Assembly (NCBI GenBank): GCA_003490025.1
Contig: DNJC01000091.1
Location: 886-40,529 of the forward strand
DNA: 39,644 bases
From: Geobacter sp.
GTDB taxonomy: Bacteria > Desulfobacterota > Desulfuromonadia > Geobacterales > Geobacteraceae
Reading direction: 5' to 3'
The translations under genes and the position numbers were made by a program. Positions within the stretch are counted from its first letter, which is position 1. Each line of letters starts with the position of its first letter. A model generated the notes under the pieces. The model ran no database searches. It was not told where the DNA came from and worked only from the letters and a program-made list of their open reading frames with translations. This document shows, one piece after another, positions 1 to 8,085 of the stretch.

Positions 1-1
1 G

Positions 2-730
2 CTATGAGGCGGGGAGATTTTCCAGGTAGGAAAGCAGGAAGCGCTGCGCCTCGCCGACGGCGCCCCTTATGTCCCAGCGCGACAGGTCCCGCTCCTCGAC
101 CATGTTGCTGATGCCGCGCACTTCCAAAAGCGGCACCCCGTAGATGAGCGCCACCTGCGCCATGGCCGCCCCCTCCATGTTCTCGCAGATCCCGGGGAAG
201 CGGCTGAGCAGTTCCTTAGCCTGCGCGTCGGTCCCGCTGCAGGTGGATACGGTGAGGAAGGGGCCGAGTTCGGTCCTGAAACCGTTGTCCCTCGCCGACT
301 CCAGCGCCCGCCGGGCCGGCTCCCCGGGAAGCGGCACCGTGTTGAAGATCCGCTCCCCCCTCCCTTCGAACAGCGGGATGCCGATCAGGTCGAGCCCCTG
401 CCAGCCGCCGGGGGCCTGCACCCCCTCGTCGGCAAAGCACTCGCTGTCGGCCACGGCAAGGTCCCCAACGGAGAGGCCGCACCCGGGGAAGGCGCCGCCA
501 CAGCCGGTGTTGACCAGCAAGCGTGGAGAGAAGCGCTCCAGCAGAAGCGTTGCGGCGCAGGCCGCGTTGACCTTCCCTATGCCGGTGAGCGCCAGGACGA
601 TCTCCCCGCCCCCGAGTGAACCGCGGAAAAGCCGCAGATGGCCCGCCCCGCTTTCGGCGACGGCAGAGGTCCCCTTTACCAGCAGGGAGAGTTCCAACAT
701 GGTTGACGCGGTGACGACGATAGGGGGCAT
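2..730 (-). CDS. mqnB: Futalosine hydrolase (menaquinone biosynthesis)
   Basis: This 242-residue protein belongs to the purine-nucleoside phosphorylase/hydrolase superfamily and best fits futalosine hydrolase, which removes hypoxanthine from futalosine in the alternative menaquinone pathway in the cytosol. Seen in sequence: a glycine-rich TGIGKVNAA segment, NTGCGGAF, the nucleoside-binding NMEGAAMAQVA segment, and the ISNMVEERD...W segment near the C-terminus. I chose the ATG at 730 because AGGAG lies just upstream; an in-frame extension to 790 would run through the promoter. The stop codon is at the very edge of the window, so the gene is complete. A related nucleosidase such as MTA/SAH nucleosidase is the alternative, but the short N-terminus and Geobacter-like context favour MqnB. 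Confidence 0.85.
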   Translation of the reverse strand: MPPIVVTASTMLELSLLVKGTSAVAESGAGHLRLFRGSLGGGEIVLALTGIGKVNAACAATLLLERFSPRLLVNTGCGGAFPGCGLSVGDLAVADSECFADEGVQAPGGWQGLDLIGIPLFEGRGERIFNTVPLPGEPARRALESARDNGFRTELGPFLTVSTCSGTDAQAKELLSRFPGICENMEGAAMAQVALIYGVPLLEVRGISNMVEERDLSRWDIRGAVGEAQRFLLSYLENLPAS

Positions 731-760
731 GGGCGGCTCCTGGAATAGGCTGGACGGCCG

Positions 761-790
761 AGTATAGCACAGCAGGGAAGTCAGGTTCAA
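761..790 (-). promoter_or_regulatory. Sigma-70-type promoter of mqnB
   Basis: On the minus strand TTGAAC (790-785) and TATACT (766-761) are separated by 18 bases. Transcription would begin near 754, giving a leader of about 24 nt that contains the AGGAG ribosome site of mqnB. Read by consensus match only. Confidence 0.6.
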
Positions 791-1240
791 CCGCCGCCTC
801 CGGCGTCAATTATCTGTCAGAGTCAAAAAGCAGGCGCCACTCGTCGGGGCTTGCTCCCGGCGCCGCAACGACACGATCAAACGGCAGCGCACCCCATTTT
901 CATTGGTTTTCCCTGCGTTTGTAAACGGGTGCTCCATTTGCTACAATGGAGCGTTCCGCCCCTCCAGGCGGCGCGGCACAGCTTTTGCTCGCAACCCGGG
1001 GCTGAGCCGCCGGCCTGCGCTAATGGGGATCGTTCATTATAGCGGCAGCCGCTTCGACACCCCCCGGCTGGGGAAGGAGCAGAGGCCCCGGTCCCCCCCT
1101 GGAAAGCCGGGCGGAGCAGCGGCAAAAGGCTGTAAAGAGAAGGGGTCGGAGGGTGGTTTTTACCCCCTTTTTTGTTGCATAACTCAGGAGCATCTAATAT
1201 ATTCGGACGGTTCCAACTACCTCGCAGATAAGGGTCTTTC
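791..1240 (+). other. Long leader/intergenic region upstream of the gsp operon
   Basis: No convincing gene was found here. The region holds a sigma-70-like promoter (919-947) overlapped by an inverted repeat (931-952). Further down, around 1142-1172, a short G-run/C-run hairpin (GGGT at 1151, ACCC at 1162) is followed by six T residues, which could act as a weak terminator or attenuator before gspC. If transcription starts at the 919-947 promoter, the leader is nearly 290 nt. The Shine-Dalgarno of gspC itself is weak (AAGGGT near 1228). Confidence 0.4.
919..947 (+). promoter_or_regulatory. Candidate promoter of the type II secretion operon
   Basis: TTGTAA (919-924) and TACAAT (942-947) are separated by exactly 17 bases. 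The -10 element lies within a perfect 8-bp inverted repeat, GCTCCATT (931-938) and AATGGAGC (945-952) with a 6-base centre. That would suit a repressor competing with polymerase. No regulator is identified. Confidence 0.5.
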
Positions 1241-2128
1241 ATGCCGCGGTGGATTCTCCCCCTCAATACAGCTTTAAGCCTGGCGGTCATCGCAGTGACC
1301 GCACTTATTGCCGCCGATTTAATCAGTTTCAAGATCTCCGGGCTCTATCCCAGGCAGGGGCAGAAACCGCCGACGGCAACAGCCGTTCCGGCCGTCGATG
1401 CCCAGGACCTGATGAGCTTTGCGCCGATCCTGGAGCGGGGTCTTTTCGGCAAGGCGACCCAGGGGAAACTGTCGCCGATACAGGGCGCTGCAGCCGCCAA
1501 GGGACAGGCCGCGGCTCCCCCGGCGCCGTCACTGGGCGACCTGACCCTCCTCGGGACGGCAGTCGGTTCCTTCCGGGAAACATTCGCGCTGGTGCTGAAG
1601 GGATCGACCCACGAGGAGCGGGTCTTCAGACTCGGCGAGACGGTCTTCTCCGCGGGGCCGCTGGTCTCGGTCAAGAAGGACGTGGCCGAGATCGTGGTCG
1701 GCGGGAAGAGGGTGAAGATCCTGACGCCGAGCGCCGCGGCGGAGGCCCAGGCGCAGACCGCGGCGCCTCCCCAGCCGCAGCAGGGAGGTCTCGCCGCCCC
1801 GACCGGCGCGGGTAACTACGTGGTGGACCAGCGCGCGCTGAACGCGGCGCTGGACAACATCGGGCAGGCGATGACCGACGCCCGGCTGCTGCCGAGCCTG
1901 AAGGACGGGAAAGTCGAGGGGTTCAGGGCCTCGGAGGTGAAGCCGCAGGGGATCTTCGGGACCATAGGGATCAGGAACGGGGACGTCCTCTTGAGGATCA
2001 ACGACTTCCCGATCGACTCTCCGGACAAGGCGATCCAGTCCTTCGCGTCGCTCAAGGGTCAGAGCAGGATCAAGCTCGACCTGATCCGCGACGGGCAGCC
2101 TACTACTTTTAATTACGACATCAGGTGA
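1241..2128 (+). CDS. gspC: Type II secretion inner-membrane protein GspC (PDZ type)
   Basis: GspC links the inner-membrane platform to the outer-membrane secretin and helps recruit substrates. The 295-residue product has a single N-terminal membrane anchor (about residues 8-27), an Ala/Pro-rich linker, a central homology region (about 85-155, beginning near LGDLTLLGTAVG) and a C-terminal PDZ domain (about 195-295). The PDZ is recognised by the GIFGTIGIRNGDVLLRIND stretch. It is the first gene of the gsp operon. The stop codon at 2126-2128 is immediately followed by five GATAAA hexamers, so the downstream insertion abuts the last codon without changing the protein. The weak ribosome site is AAGGGT. 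The identification is firm from domain order plus neighbours. Confidence 0.88.
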   Translation: MPRWILPLNTALSLAVIAVTALIAADLISFKISGLYPRQGQKPPTATAVPAVDAQDLMSFAPILERGLFGKATQGKLSPIQGAAAAKGQAAAPPAPSLGDLTLLGTAVGSFRETFALVLKGSTHEERVFRLGETVFSAGPLVSVKKDVAEIVVGGKRVKILTPSAAAEAQAQTAAPPQPQQGGLAAPTGAGNYVVDQRALNAALDNIGQAMTDARLLPSLKDGKVEGFRASEVKPQGIFGTIGIRNGDVLLRINDFPIDSPDKAIQSFASLKGQSRIKLDLIRDGQPTTFNYDIR

Positions 2129-2158
2129 GATAAAGATAAAGATAAAGATAAAGATAAA
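2129..2158 (+). repeat. (GATAAA)5 tandem array, left arm of four-helix-bundle cassette
   Basis: Five perfect GATAAA copies start on the base after the gspC stop codon. The mirror-image array (ATCTTT)3 lies on the far side of the four-helix-bundle gene at 2567-2584, so the pair forms inverted arms. The same hexamer recurs at 15684-15707 and 23020-23073. Confidence 0.9.
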
Positions 2159-2186
2159 GAGATCTTGCTGACACCAGAAGAAAGCG

Positions 2187-2567
2187 ATGTACCGTAGCTT
2201 CAAGGACATGCCCGTTTGGCAAGAAGCGATGGCGATCGCTGAGCAGGTTTTTTCTTTGACAGAACATCTCCCTAAAAAGGAAGATTACGGCTTAACCTCC
2301 CAGATAAGAAGATCGGCTTTAAGCATATCTGCCAACATTGCCGAGGCCTTTGGAAGGAAGCATCTTCTTGACAAGGTTAATTTTTACTACCACGCCCGCG
2401 GTTCTTTGACCGAAACACAGAGCCACATCGAATACTCTAAAAGAGTTGGGTATATTAAATCTGAAGATGCTGATTCCCTTAACGATGCCCTTTCAGGCCT
2501 GTACACCGAAATTAACAAGATAGTTGTAACGCTGAAAGACATAAACACTGGTTTTGTTCGATCCTAA
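2187..2567 (+). CDS. Four-helix-bundle protein (23S rRNA intervening-sequence family)
   Basis: This 126-residue protein matches the small four-helix-bundle family that includes proteins encoded in 23S rRNA intervening sequences and relatives of the Avd accessory proteins of retroelements. Seen in sequence: the family signature FKDMPVWQEAMAIAEQVF at the start, then LTSQIRRSALSISANIAEAFGR and a helical C-terminal half ending in KDINTGF. The biochemical role is not established. It sits between gspC and gspD, has nothing to do with secretion, is visibly more AT-rich than its neighbours, and is framed by inverted hexamer arrays. The upstream AGAAGAAAG is a weak ribosome site. Family assignment is confident; mobility of the cassette is inference. 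Confidence 0.85.
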   Translation: MYRSFKDMPVWQEAMAIAEQVFSLTEHLPKKEDYGLTSQIRRSALSISANIAEAFGRKHLLDKVNFYYHARGSLTETQSHIEYSKRVGYIKSEDADSLNDALSGLYTEINKIVVTLKDINTGFVRS

Positions 2568-2584
2568 TCTTTATCTTTATCTTT
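2567..2584 (+). repeat. (ATCTTT)3 array, right arm of four-helix-bundle cassette
   Basis: Three ATCTTT copies, the reverse complement of the AAAGAT phase of the left arm. The array begins on the last base of the four-helix-bundle stop codon and runs into a degenerate pyrimidine-rich segment that ends at the CGGAGG ribosome site of gspD (2601-2606). Confidence 0.85.
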
Positions 2585-2611
2585 GCCTTAATCTGCCTCC
2601 CGGAGGTTGCA

Positions 2612-4525
2612 TTGAAAAACCGAGTTGCGCGCATCATAGCCATGCTCATGTTCCTAGTTGCCGTCCCGACCCTGGTGCTGGCCAAGGGGGTGGTGCTGAA
2701 CTTCACCGATGTCGACATCGCCACCATGGTGAAGTTCATCAGCGACCTCACCGGTAAGAACTTCATCATGGACGACCGGGTGAAGGGAAAGATTTCGGTG
2801 TTCTCCCCGGCCAAGCTCTCCAACGAGGAGGCGTACAACGTCTTCACCTCCGTCCTGGAACTGAAGGGGTTCACCGTGGTCCAGGCGGGAAAGGTGCTGA
2901 AGATCGTTCCGACCGGGACGGCTAAGCAGTCCGGCATGAGGGTCCTCGGCGAGAACGAGAAGGCGGTGGTGAACGACACCTACCAGGCGCGGGTGATCCA
3001 GCTGGAGCACATCCCTCCCCAGGACGCGGTCACCTTCCTGCAGCCGCTGGTTTCCAAGGACGGGCAGATATCGGCCTTCGGGGCGGCCAACATGATCCTC
3101 GTGGTCGACTCGGCGCTCAACATCCAGAAGATACTCGGGATCCTGAAGTACATCGACACGGACCAGGTGCGCGAGGGGGCGGAACTGGTCTTCCTGAAGA
3201 ACGCGGCAGCCGACAGCGTCGCCACCCTCGTGAAGGACTGGCTGGGCGGGAAATCCGCCGCGAAGCCCGGGCAACCGGCCGCGCCGGCGGGTTCCATCAT
3301 CGTCGCCGACAGCAGGCTGAACGCGCTGATCATCTTCGGCAGCGACAAGGACAAGCAGGACATCAAGAAGCTGATCTCGCTGGTGGACGTCGTCCCCCCC
3401 ACCACCAGCAGCAAGGTGAACGTCTACTACCTGGAGAACGCGGAGGCTGCCGAGGTCGCCAAGGTGCTGGACGGGCTGGTCAAGGGGACCGGCGCGGCCC
3501 CCGCCGCTCCCGGCGCCGGAACGACGGCGCCGCAGCAGGCGGTCTTCGAAGGGGGTAAGATCAGCATCACCCCGGACAAGTCGACCAACTCGCTGGTCAT
3601 CATGGCATCCCCCACCGACTACCAGAACCTCCTGCAGGTGATCCAGAAGCTCGACCGCCGCAGCCGCCAGGTGTTCGTGCAGGCGATGATCGCCGAGGTA
3701 TCCGTCAACAAGGCCAAGGAACTCGGGCTGCAGTGGGGGGCCATCGCCGGTGCCTCCAACGGCACCGTCGCCACCGTCGGCACCTTCGACCCCTTCGGCA
3801 CCATGGCGAACCTCACCAGCACCATCACGGCACTCACCGCGGCGGGGATCTCGGTGACCGACCTGGCCAGTGTGGCGGCCTTCCCCGCCGTGCTGCAGGC
3901 GCTGCAGAGCAACGGGGCGCTCAACGTGCTCTCCACGCCGAACATCATGACCAGCGACAACAAGGAGGCCGAGATCTTCGTGGGCGAAAACGTCCCGTTC
4001 GTCTCCGGCACCAACCTCACCTCGACGGGGTTGTCGCAGCAGTCCATCGAGAGGAAGGACACCGGTATCATCCTGAAAATCAAGCCGCAGATCAGCGAGG
4101 GAGAATACATCAAGCTCGACATCTACCAGGAGATCTCCGCCGTAAAGGACTTCGGCGGGACCGCTGCCAACCCCAACCTCGGCAGCACCAAGCGCTCGGC
4201 CAAGACCTCGGTGGTGGTGAAGAACACGGACACGGTCATCATCGGTGGGCTGATTCAGGATACGGACCAGGTGACCGAGCGCAAGATACCGCTTCTGGGA
4301 GACATCCCGGGGCTCGGATGGCTCTTCAAGAGCAAGAGCACCAGGCGCGAGAAAACCAACCTCCTGATCATGCTCACCCCGCGCATCATCAAGGACGCGC
4401 GCGACATGGCGGAGGTGTCGGTGAACCAGCGCAACAGTTTCAGCGAGGCGGTGAAGGCCACCGGCCCGATCAACCTGGAGCAGGCGCTCAAGGAAAAGCC
4501 GCAGTCGGTTACCGACAAGCCGTAA
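2612..4525 (+). CDS. gspD: Type II secretion outer-membrane secretin GspD
   Basis: GspD is the secretin that forms the outer-membrane export channel. The 637-residue precursor has a signal peptide ending near residue 24 (VLA/KG), an N0 domain (about 25-105, starting VVLNFTDVDIATMVKFISDLTG), N1-N3 domains (about 120-345, separated by Ala/Pro/Gly-rich linkers) and the secretin core. The core carries VPFVSG and, near the end, VIIGGLIQD, ERKIPLLGDIPGLGWLF and TNLLIMLTPRII. The start is a TTG codon: no ATG fits, and GGAGG lies five bases upstream. A short C-terminal tail follows the core and could serve a pilotin-type interaction, though this is inference. It lies 45 bases after the inserted four-helix-bundle gene. 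Confidence 0.95.
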   Translation: MKNRVARIIAMLMFLVAVPTLVLAKGVVLNFTDVDIATMVKFISDLTGKNFIMDDRVKGKISVFSPAKLSNEEAYNVFTSVLELKGFTVVQAGKVLKIVPTGTAKQSGMRVLGENEKAVVNDTYQARVIQLEHIPPQDAVTFLQPLVSKDGQISAFGAANMILVVDSALNIQKILGILKYIDTDQVREGAELVFLKNAAADSVATLVKDWLGGKSAAKPGQPAAPAGSIIVADSRLNALIIFGSDKDKQDIKKLISLVDVVPPTTSSKVNVYYLENAEAAEVAKVLDGLVKGTGAAPAAPGAGTTAPQQAVFEGGKISITPDKSTNSLVIMASPTDYQNLLQVIQKLDRRSRQVFVQAMIAEVSVNKAKELGLQWGAIAGASNGTVATVGTFDPFGTMANLTSTITALTAAGISVTDLASVAAFPAVLQALQSNGALNVLSTPNIMTSDNKEAEIFVGENVPFVSGTNLTSTGLSQQSIERKDTGIILKIKPQISEGEYIKLDIYQEISAVKDFGGTAANPNLGSTKRSAKTSVVVKNTDTVIIGGLIQDTDQVTERKIPLLGDIPGLGWLFKSKSTRREKTNLLIMLTPRIIKDARDMAEVSVNQRNSFSEAVKATGPINLEQALKEKPQSVTDKP

Positions 4526-4583
4526 GCCCCCATCCCGTAATGGCGGAAGAGTGGCGTATCCAGCACAAGAGTTGACAGAGACC

Positions 4584-6146
4584 ATGGCAGAAACAATCGA
4601 CATAGAAAAGGTGGCGCAGCGCCTCGGGATACCGTTCCAGGCGGAGATCGACGACTCGAAGGTGAACGGCTCGCTGGTGAACCGGGTCCCGCTCAACTTC
4701 GCCCGCAACAACCTGCTCCTGCCGCTGCACGAGGAGCAAGGGCGCATCGTCGCCGCCAGCGCCGATCCCACGAACCTCCTCGCCGTGGACGAGATGGCCG
4801 GGCTCTTCTCGCTGCCGATCTCCATCGTGGCGGTCCCCCGCCCGGTGCTCCTGGACGCGGTGAACCGGCTCTACTCGCGGCTTTCCGGATCGGCCCAGGA
4901 GGTCGTGGAGGAGCTGGAGGGTGAGGAACTCTCCACGCTCGCCACCTCGTTCAACGAGCCGCGCGACCTGATGGAGCTGACCGACGAGGCGCCGGTGATT
5001 AGGCTTTTGAACTCGATCCTGTTCCAGGCGGTGAAGGAGCGGGCGAGCGACATCCACATCGAGCCGTTCGAGAGGGAGCTGGAGGTCCGCTTCCGGATCG
5101 ACGGGCTCCTGTACAAGATGCTCTCCCCCCCCAAGGTGATCCAGGAGGCGCTCACCTCCCGCGTGAAGATCATGGCCGGGCTGAACATCGCCGAGAAGAG
5201 GCTGCCGCAGGACGGCCGCATCCGCGTCAAGGTGGCGGGGCGCGACGTGGACATCCGCGTCTCGCTGATCCCGACCTTCTTCGGGGAGCGGGTGGTGCTG
5301 AGGATTCTGGACAAGCAGCGCGGCGTGCTGAGCCTGAAGGAGATCGGCCTTTCGGACAAGAACGACCTCCTCATGGAGCGGCTTTTGGCCCGCACCAGCG
5401 GCATCATCCTGGTCACCGGCCCCACCGGCAGCGGCAAGACCACCACGCTCTACGCGGCGCTCTCCCAGATCAACTCCCCGGAGAAGAACATCATCACGGT
5501 GGAGGACCCGATCGAGTACCAGCTGAAGGGGGTGGGGCAGATCCAGGTCAATCCCAAGATCGAGCTCACCTTCGCCAACGGGCTCCGCTCCATCCTGAGG
5601 CAGGACCCGGACATCGTCATGATCGGCGAGATCCGCGACGCGGAGACGGCCGAGATCGCCATGCAGGCCTCCCTCACCGGCCACCTGGTCCTCTCCACCC
5701 TGCACACCAACGACGCCGCCACGGCCGTCACCCGCCTGGTCGACATGGGGATCGAGCCGTTCATGGTCGCCTCCTCGCTCTCGGCGGTGCTGGCGCAGCG
5801 GCTGGTCCGGGTCATCTGCCCGCACTGCAAGGAGTCGTACACGCCGGATCGCCGCTATCCCGGCATCGAGCTTCCCCCCCTTCTGTACCGCGGGCGCGGC
5901 TGCGAGAAGTGCTTCAACCTGGGGACCATCGGGCGGGTCGGGATCTACGAACTGCTCCCCATCGACGCCGAACTCTGCTCCATGATCATCCGTCAGTCCT
6001 CCTCCGGGGCGATCAAGGAGTACGCCGTCTCCAAGGGGATGCGCACGCTGCGCGAGGACGGCCTCGACAAGGCGGCCCAGGGGATCACCACCATCGAGGA
6101 GGTCCTGAGGGTGACCCAGGACGACTATGCCGACCTTTCGTTATAG
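4584..6146 (+). CDS. gspE: Type II secretion ATPase GspE
   Basis: GspE is the cytoplasmic hexameric ATPase that powers pseudopilus assembly. With the chosen ATG the protein has 520 residues. It contains an N1E-type N-terminal domain, Walker A GPTGSGKT at 279-286, an aspartate box around VEDPIEYQ, Walker B near DPDIVMIGEIRD (from 341), a histidine box TGHLVLSTLHTNDA, and a four-cysteine zinc site (CPHC from 412, then CEKC). An upstream in-frame GTG at 4551 would add 11 residues; neither start has a strong ribosome site, so the start is uncertain. The last 20 bases overlap gspF, which implies translational coupling. Confidence 0.93.
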   Translation: MAETIDIEKVAQRLGIPFQAEIDDSKVNGSLVNRVPLNFARNNLLLPLHEEQGRIVAASADPTNLLAVDEMAGLFSLPISIVAVPRPVLLDAVNRLYSRLSGSAQEVVEELEGEELSTLATSFNEPRDLMELTDEAPVIRLLNSILFQAVKERASDIHIEPFERELEVRFRIDGLLYKMLSPPKVIQEALTSRVKIMAGLNIAEKRLPQDGRIRVKVAGRDVDIRVSLIPTFFGERVVLRILDKQRGVLSLKEIGLSDKNDLLMERLLARTSGIILVTGPTGSGKTTTLYAALSQINSPEKNIITVEDPIEYQLKGVGQIQVNPKIELTFANGLRSILRQDPDIVMIGEIRDAETAEIAMQASLTGHLVLSTLHTNDAATAVTRLVDMGIEPFMVASSLSAVLAQRLVRVICPHCKESYTPDRRYPGIELPPLLYRGRGCEKCFNLGTIGRVGIYELLPIDAELCSMIIRQSSSGAIKEYAVSKGMRTLREDGLDKAAQGITTIEEVLRVTQDDYADLSL

Positions 6147-7329
6147 CGCGTTCAACCAGAAGGGGGCCGATGTATCCGGGACGCTCGACGCGGCAAGCGA
6201 GAGCGAGGCAAGGATCCATCTGAAGCAGAAGGGGCTCTACGCCAAGGAGATCGCCCCCGCCCAGGAAGGCGGCGGCAAAGGTCTCATGAAGTCCCGCGTC
6301 AGCGTCCCCGACCTCTCCCTTGCGACCAGGAGGCTCGCCACGCTTCTCGGGAGCGCCGTCCCGGTCTACGAGGCGGTGGCAACCCTCTGGGAGCAGGAGG
6401 CTCCCGGCGAACTGAAGCGCGTGCTCGGCAGGGTACGCGACCGGCTGGCCGAAGGTCAGGGACTGGCCCAGTCGCTTGCGGCCGAGCCGGCCGTCTTCTC
6501 CGACAGCTACGTCGGGATGGTCGCGGCCGGCGAGGCGAGCGGCGCGCTCGAGGTGGTGCTGGAGCGACTGGCCGGGTTCCAGGAGGACCAGGCCGAGGTG
6601 AGAAGCCGGGTCACCACCGCCCTCGCCTACCCCATACTGATGGTCTTCGTCGGCACAGGGGTCATGCTGTTCCTGCTTGCCTTCGTGGTCCCCAAGATCG
6701 TCACCGTGTTCCAGGAAAGCAAGGCCACCCTCCCCTTCATCACGGTGGCGCTGATCAAGATCAGCACCATGGTCCGCAAGGGGTGGTGGGCGCTCCTCCT
6801 GGCTGCTGCCGGGTTCGTGGCCCTGTGGAAGAACCTCTCCAGGCACGAAGAGCTCTTGAAGAAGAGGGACCGTCTCCTCCTCAAGCTCCCCCTTTTGGGA
6901 ACCCTCTGGCAGCGGCTGATACTGTCGCGCTTCGCCAAGGTGCTCGGCCTCCTTCTGGCCAGCGGCGTCCCGATCATCAAGGCGATGGAGATCACCGGCG
7001 AGGCGGTGGTGAACCGGGAGTACAAGGGATTCCTGGCCGAGGCGCGGGAGGCCCTGATCCAGGGGGGAAGCCTTTCCGCGGCGCTCAAGTCGAGTCCGCT
7101 CTTTCCTCCGCTGCTCGTCCACATGACGGCGGTAGGCGAGAAGAGCGGCGAGCTGGACCGGATGCTGATCAAGGCCGGGGAGGCCTTCGAGAAGGAGTTC
7201 AACGCCAGCGTCACCCGCTCCATGGCGCTTCTGGAGCCGCTCCTCGTGCTCGCCATGGGGCTTTGCGTCGGGGTCGTGGTCCTCGCCGTGCTGCTCCCGA
7301 TTTTCCAGCTGAACCAGTTGGTGAAGTAG
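6127..7329 (+). CDS. gspF: Type II secretion inner-membrane platform protein GspF
   Basis: GspF is the polytopic platform protein thought to transmit ATPase motion to the pseudopilus. The 400-residue protein shows two related cytoplasmic GspF domains (about 65-190 and 265-390) and three membrane segments (about 167-188, 219-235 and 372-395). Family hallmarks include MVAAGEASGALEVVLERLA and, in the second repeat, MTAVGEKSGELDRML. It begins inside the 3' end of gspE. The operon is then interrupted by the MNT/HEPN pair before gspG. Confidence 0.93.
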   Translation: MPTFRYSAFNQKGADVSGTLDAASESEARIHLKQKGLYAKEIAPAQEGGGKGLMKSRVSVPDLSLATRRLATLLGSAVPVYEAVATLWEQEAPGELKRVLGRVRDRLAEGQGLAQSLAAEPAVFSDSYVGMVAAGEASGALEVVLERLAGFQEDQAEVRSRVTTALAYPILMVFVGTGVMLFLLAFVVPKIVTVFQESKATLPFITVALIKISTMVRKGWWALLLAAAGFVALWKNLSRHEELLKKRDRLLLKLPLLGTLWQRLILSRFAKVLGLLLASGVPIIKAMEITGEAVVNREYKGFLAEAREALIQGGSLSAALKSSPLFPPLLVHMTAVGEKSGELDRMLIKAGEAFEKEFNASVTRSMALLEPLLVLAMGLCVGVVVLAVLLPIFQLNQLVK

Positions 7330-7370
7330 CAAGTTCCGCTGTCGAGACAACGAGAAACTGAGTGAGTCCC

Positions 7371-7688
7371 ATGATTACACAGCAACAGATAGATGAAATA
7401 ACTGCCAGCATCGCGGAGAACTACAAGCCGGAAAAGATCATCCTTTTCGGTTCGTACGCGTACGGCAACCCGAGTGAAGACTCGGATCTGGATTTGTTGG
7501 TGATTCTTCCGTTCGAGGGGCGGCCGATTTACAAGTCGATGGAGATCCTGGAGACCTTGCACCCCACTGTTCCGCTCGACCTCCTTGTAAGGACTCCGGA
7601 ACAGTTGGCTACCCGCCTGGCGCTGCACGATTTTTTCCTTCAAGAGGTAATCCAGAAAGGGAGGGTCATCTATGAAGCCTCTCACTGA
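7371..7688 (+). CDS. MNT-type nucleotidyltransferase (antitoxin of HEPN pair)
   Basis: This 105-residue minimal nucleotidyltransferase contains the catalytic GS-x10-D-x-D motif (GS at 27-28, D39 and D41, in ILFGSYAYGNPSEDSDLDLL). In known MNT/HEPN pairs the MNT protein neutralises the HEPN partner, in characterised cases by nucleotidylating it. It overlaps the following HEPN gene by 17 bases, the usual arrangement. An alternative GTG start at 7362 would add three residues. It lies 41 bases after gspF, in lower-GC sequence than the secretion genes, so a later insertion into the operon is likely. Function as an antitoxin is inferred from family and pairing. Confidence 0.85.
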   Translation: MITQQQIDEITASIAENYKPEKIILFGSYAYGNPSEDSDLDLLVILPFEGRPIYKSMEILETLHPTVPLDLLVRTPEQLATRLALHDFFLQEVIQKGRVIYEASH

Positions 7689-8064
7689 AGAGTGGATTGC
7701 CAAGGCAGAAGGCGATTTCGCTACCGCCGGCAGAGAGTTCCGGGCACGCAAATCCCCTAATTACGACGCAGTTTGTTTTCATACTCAGCAGTGTGTCGAG
7801 AAGTACCTGAAAGCTGTGTTACAGGAAAACGAGATGGAATTTGGGAGAACGCACAACCTCTCTGGGCTGTTGGATAAAATCACTCCCGCTTATCCGTTTC
7901 TTGAAACAATACGGCCCTCGCTTCATTTGCTGAACGCTTTTGCCATAGATTTTCGTTATCCCGGTGAAAGCGCTGACAAGGCTTTGGCGGGAAAGGCCTA
8001 TGTACTCTGCAGTGATGTGAGGCACAGCATTAGGACATTGCTCAATCTCGAGCCCATGAACTAA
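7672..8064 (+). CDS. HEPN-domain protein (partner of MNT)
   Basis: This 130-residue all-helical protein of the HEPN family shows the family segments CFHTQQCVEKYLKAVL (about 35-50), FGRTHNLSGLL (about 57-67) and FRYPGES (about 94-100). It has a good ribosome site (GGGAGGG) inside the MNT gene. Many HEPN toxins are RNases that depend on an R-x4-6-H motif; I do not find that motif with proper spacing here. It may therefore belong to the subgroup of HEPN proteins without the classical RNase site, or use other residues. Together with the MNT gene it forms a likely toxin-antitoxin or nucleotidylation module placed inside the gsp operon. Confidence 0.82.
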   Translation: MKPLTEEWIAKAEGDFATAGREFRARKSPNYDAVCFHTQQCVEKYLKAVLQENEMEFGRTHNLSGLLDKITPAYPFLETIRPSLHLLNAFAIDFRYPGESADKALAGKAYVLCSDVRHSIRTLLNLEPMN

Positions 8065-8085
8065 ACCTAAATAGAGAGGTCACGC

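Noticed and set aside
144..767. Plus-strand open frame opposite mqnB
   Set aside because: Serine/proline/arginine-rich shadow with no motif and no ribosome site; mqnB on the other strand has clear family features.
895..920. Sigma-54 promoter (GG-N10-GC) upstream of gspC
   Set aside because: TTGG...TGC occurs near 903-916 but the spacing between GG and GC is 8, not 10.
2654..4825. Very long minus-strand open frame (over 700 codons) opposite gspD and the start of gspE
   Set aside because: It is a GC-rich shadow frame: composition is rich in His, Arg, Gly and Asp with no domain, and the plus-strand secretin is unmistakable.
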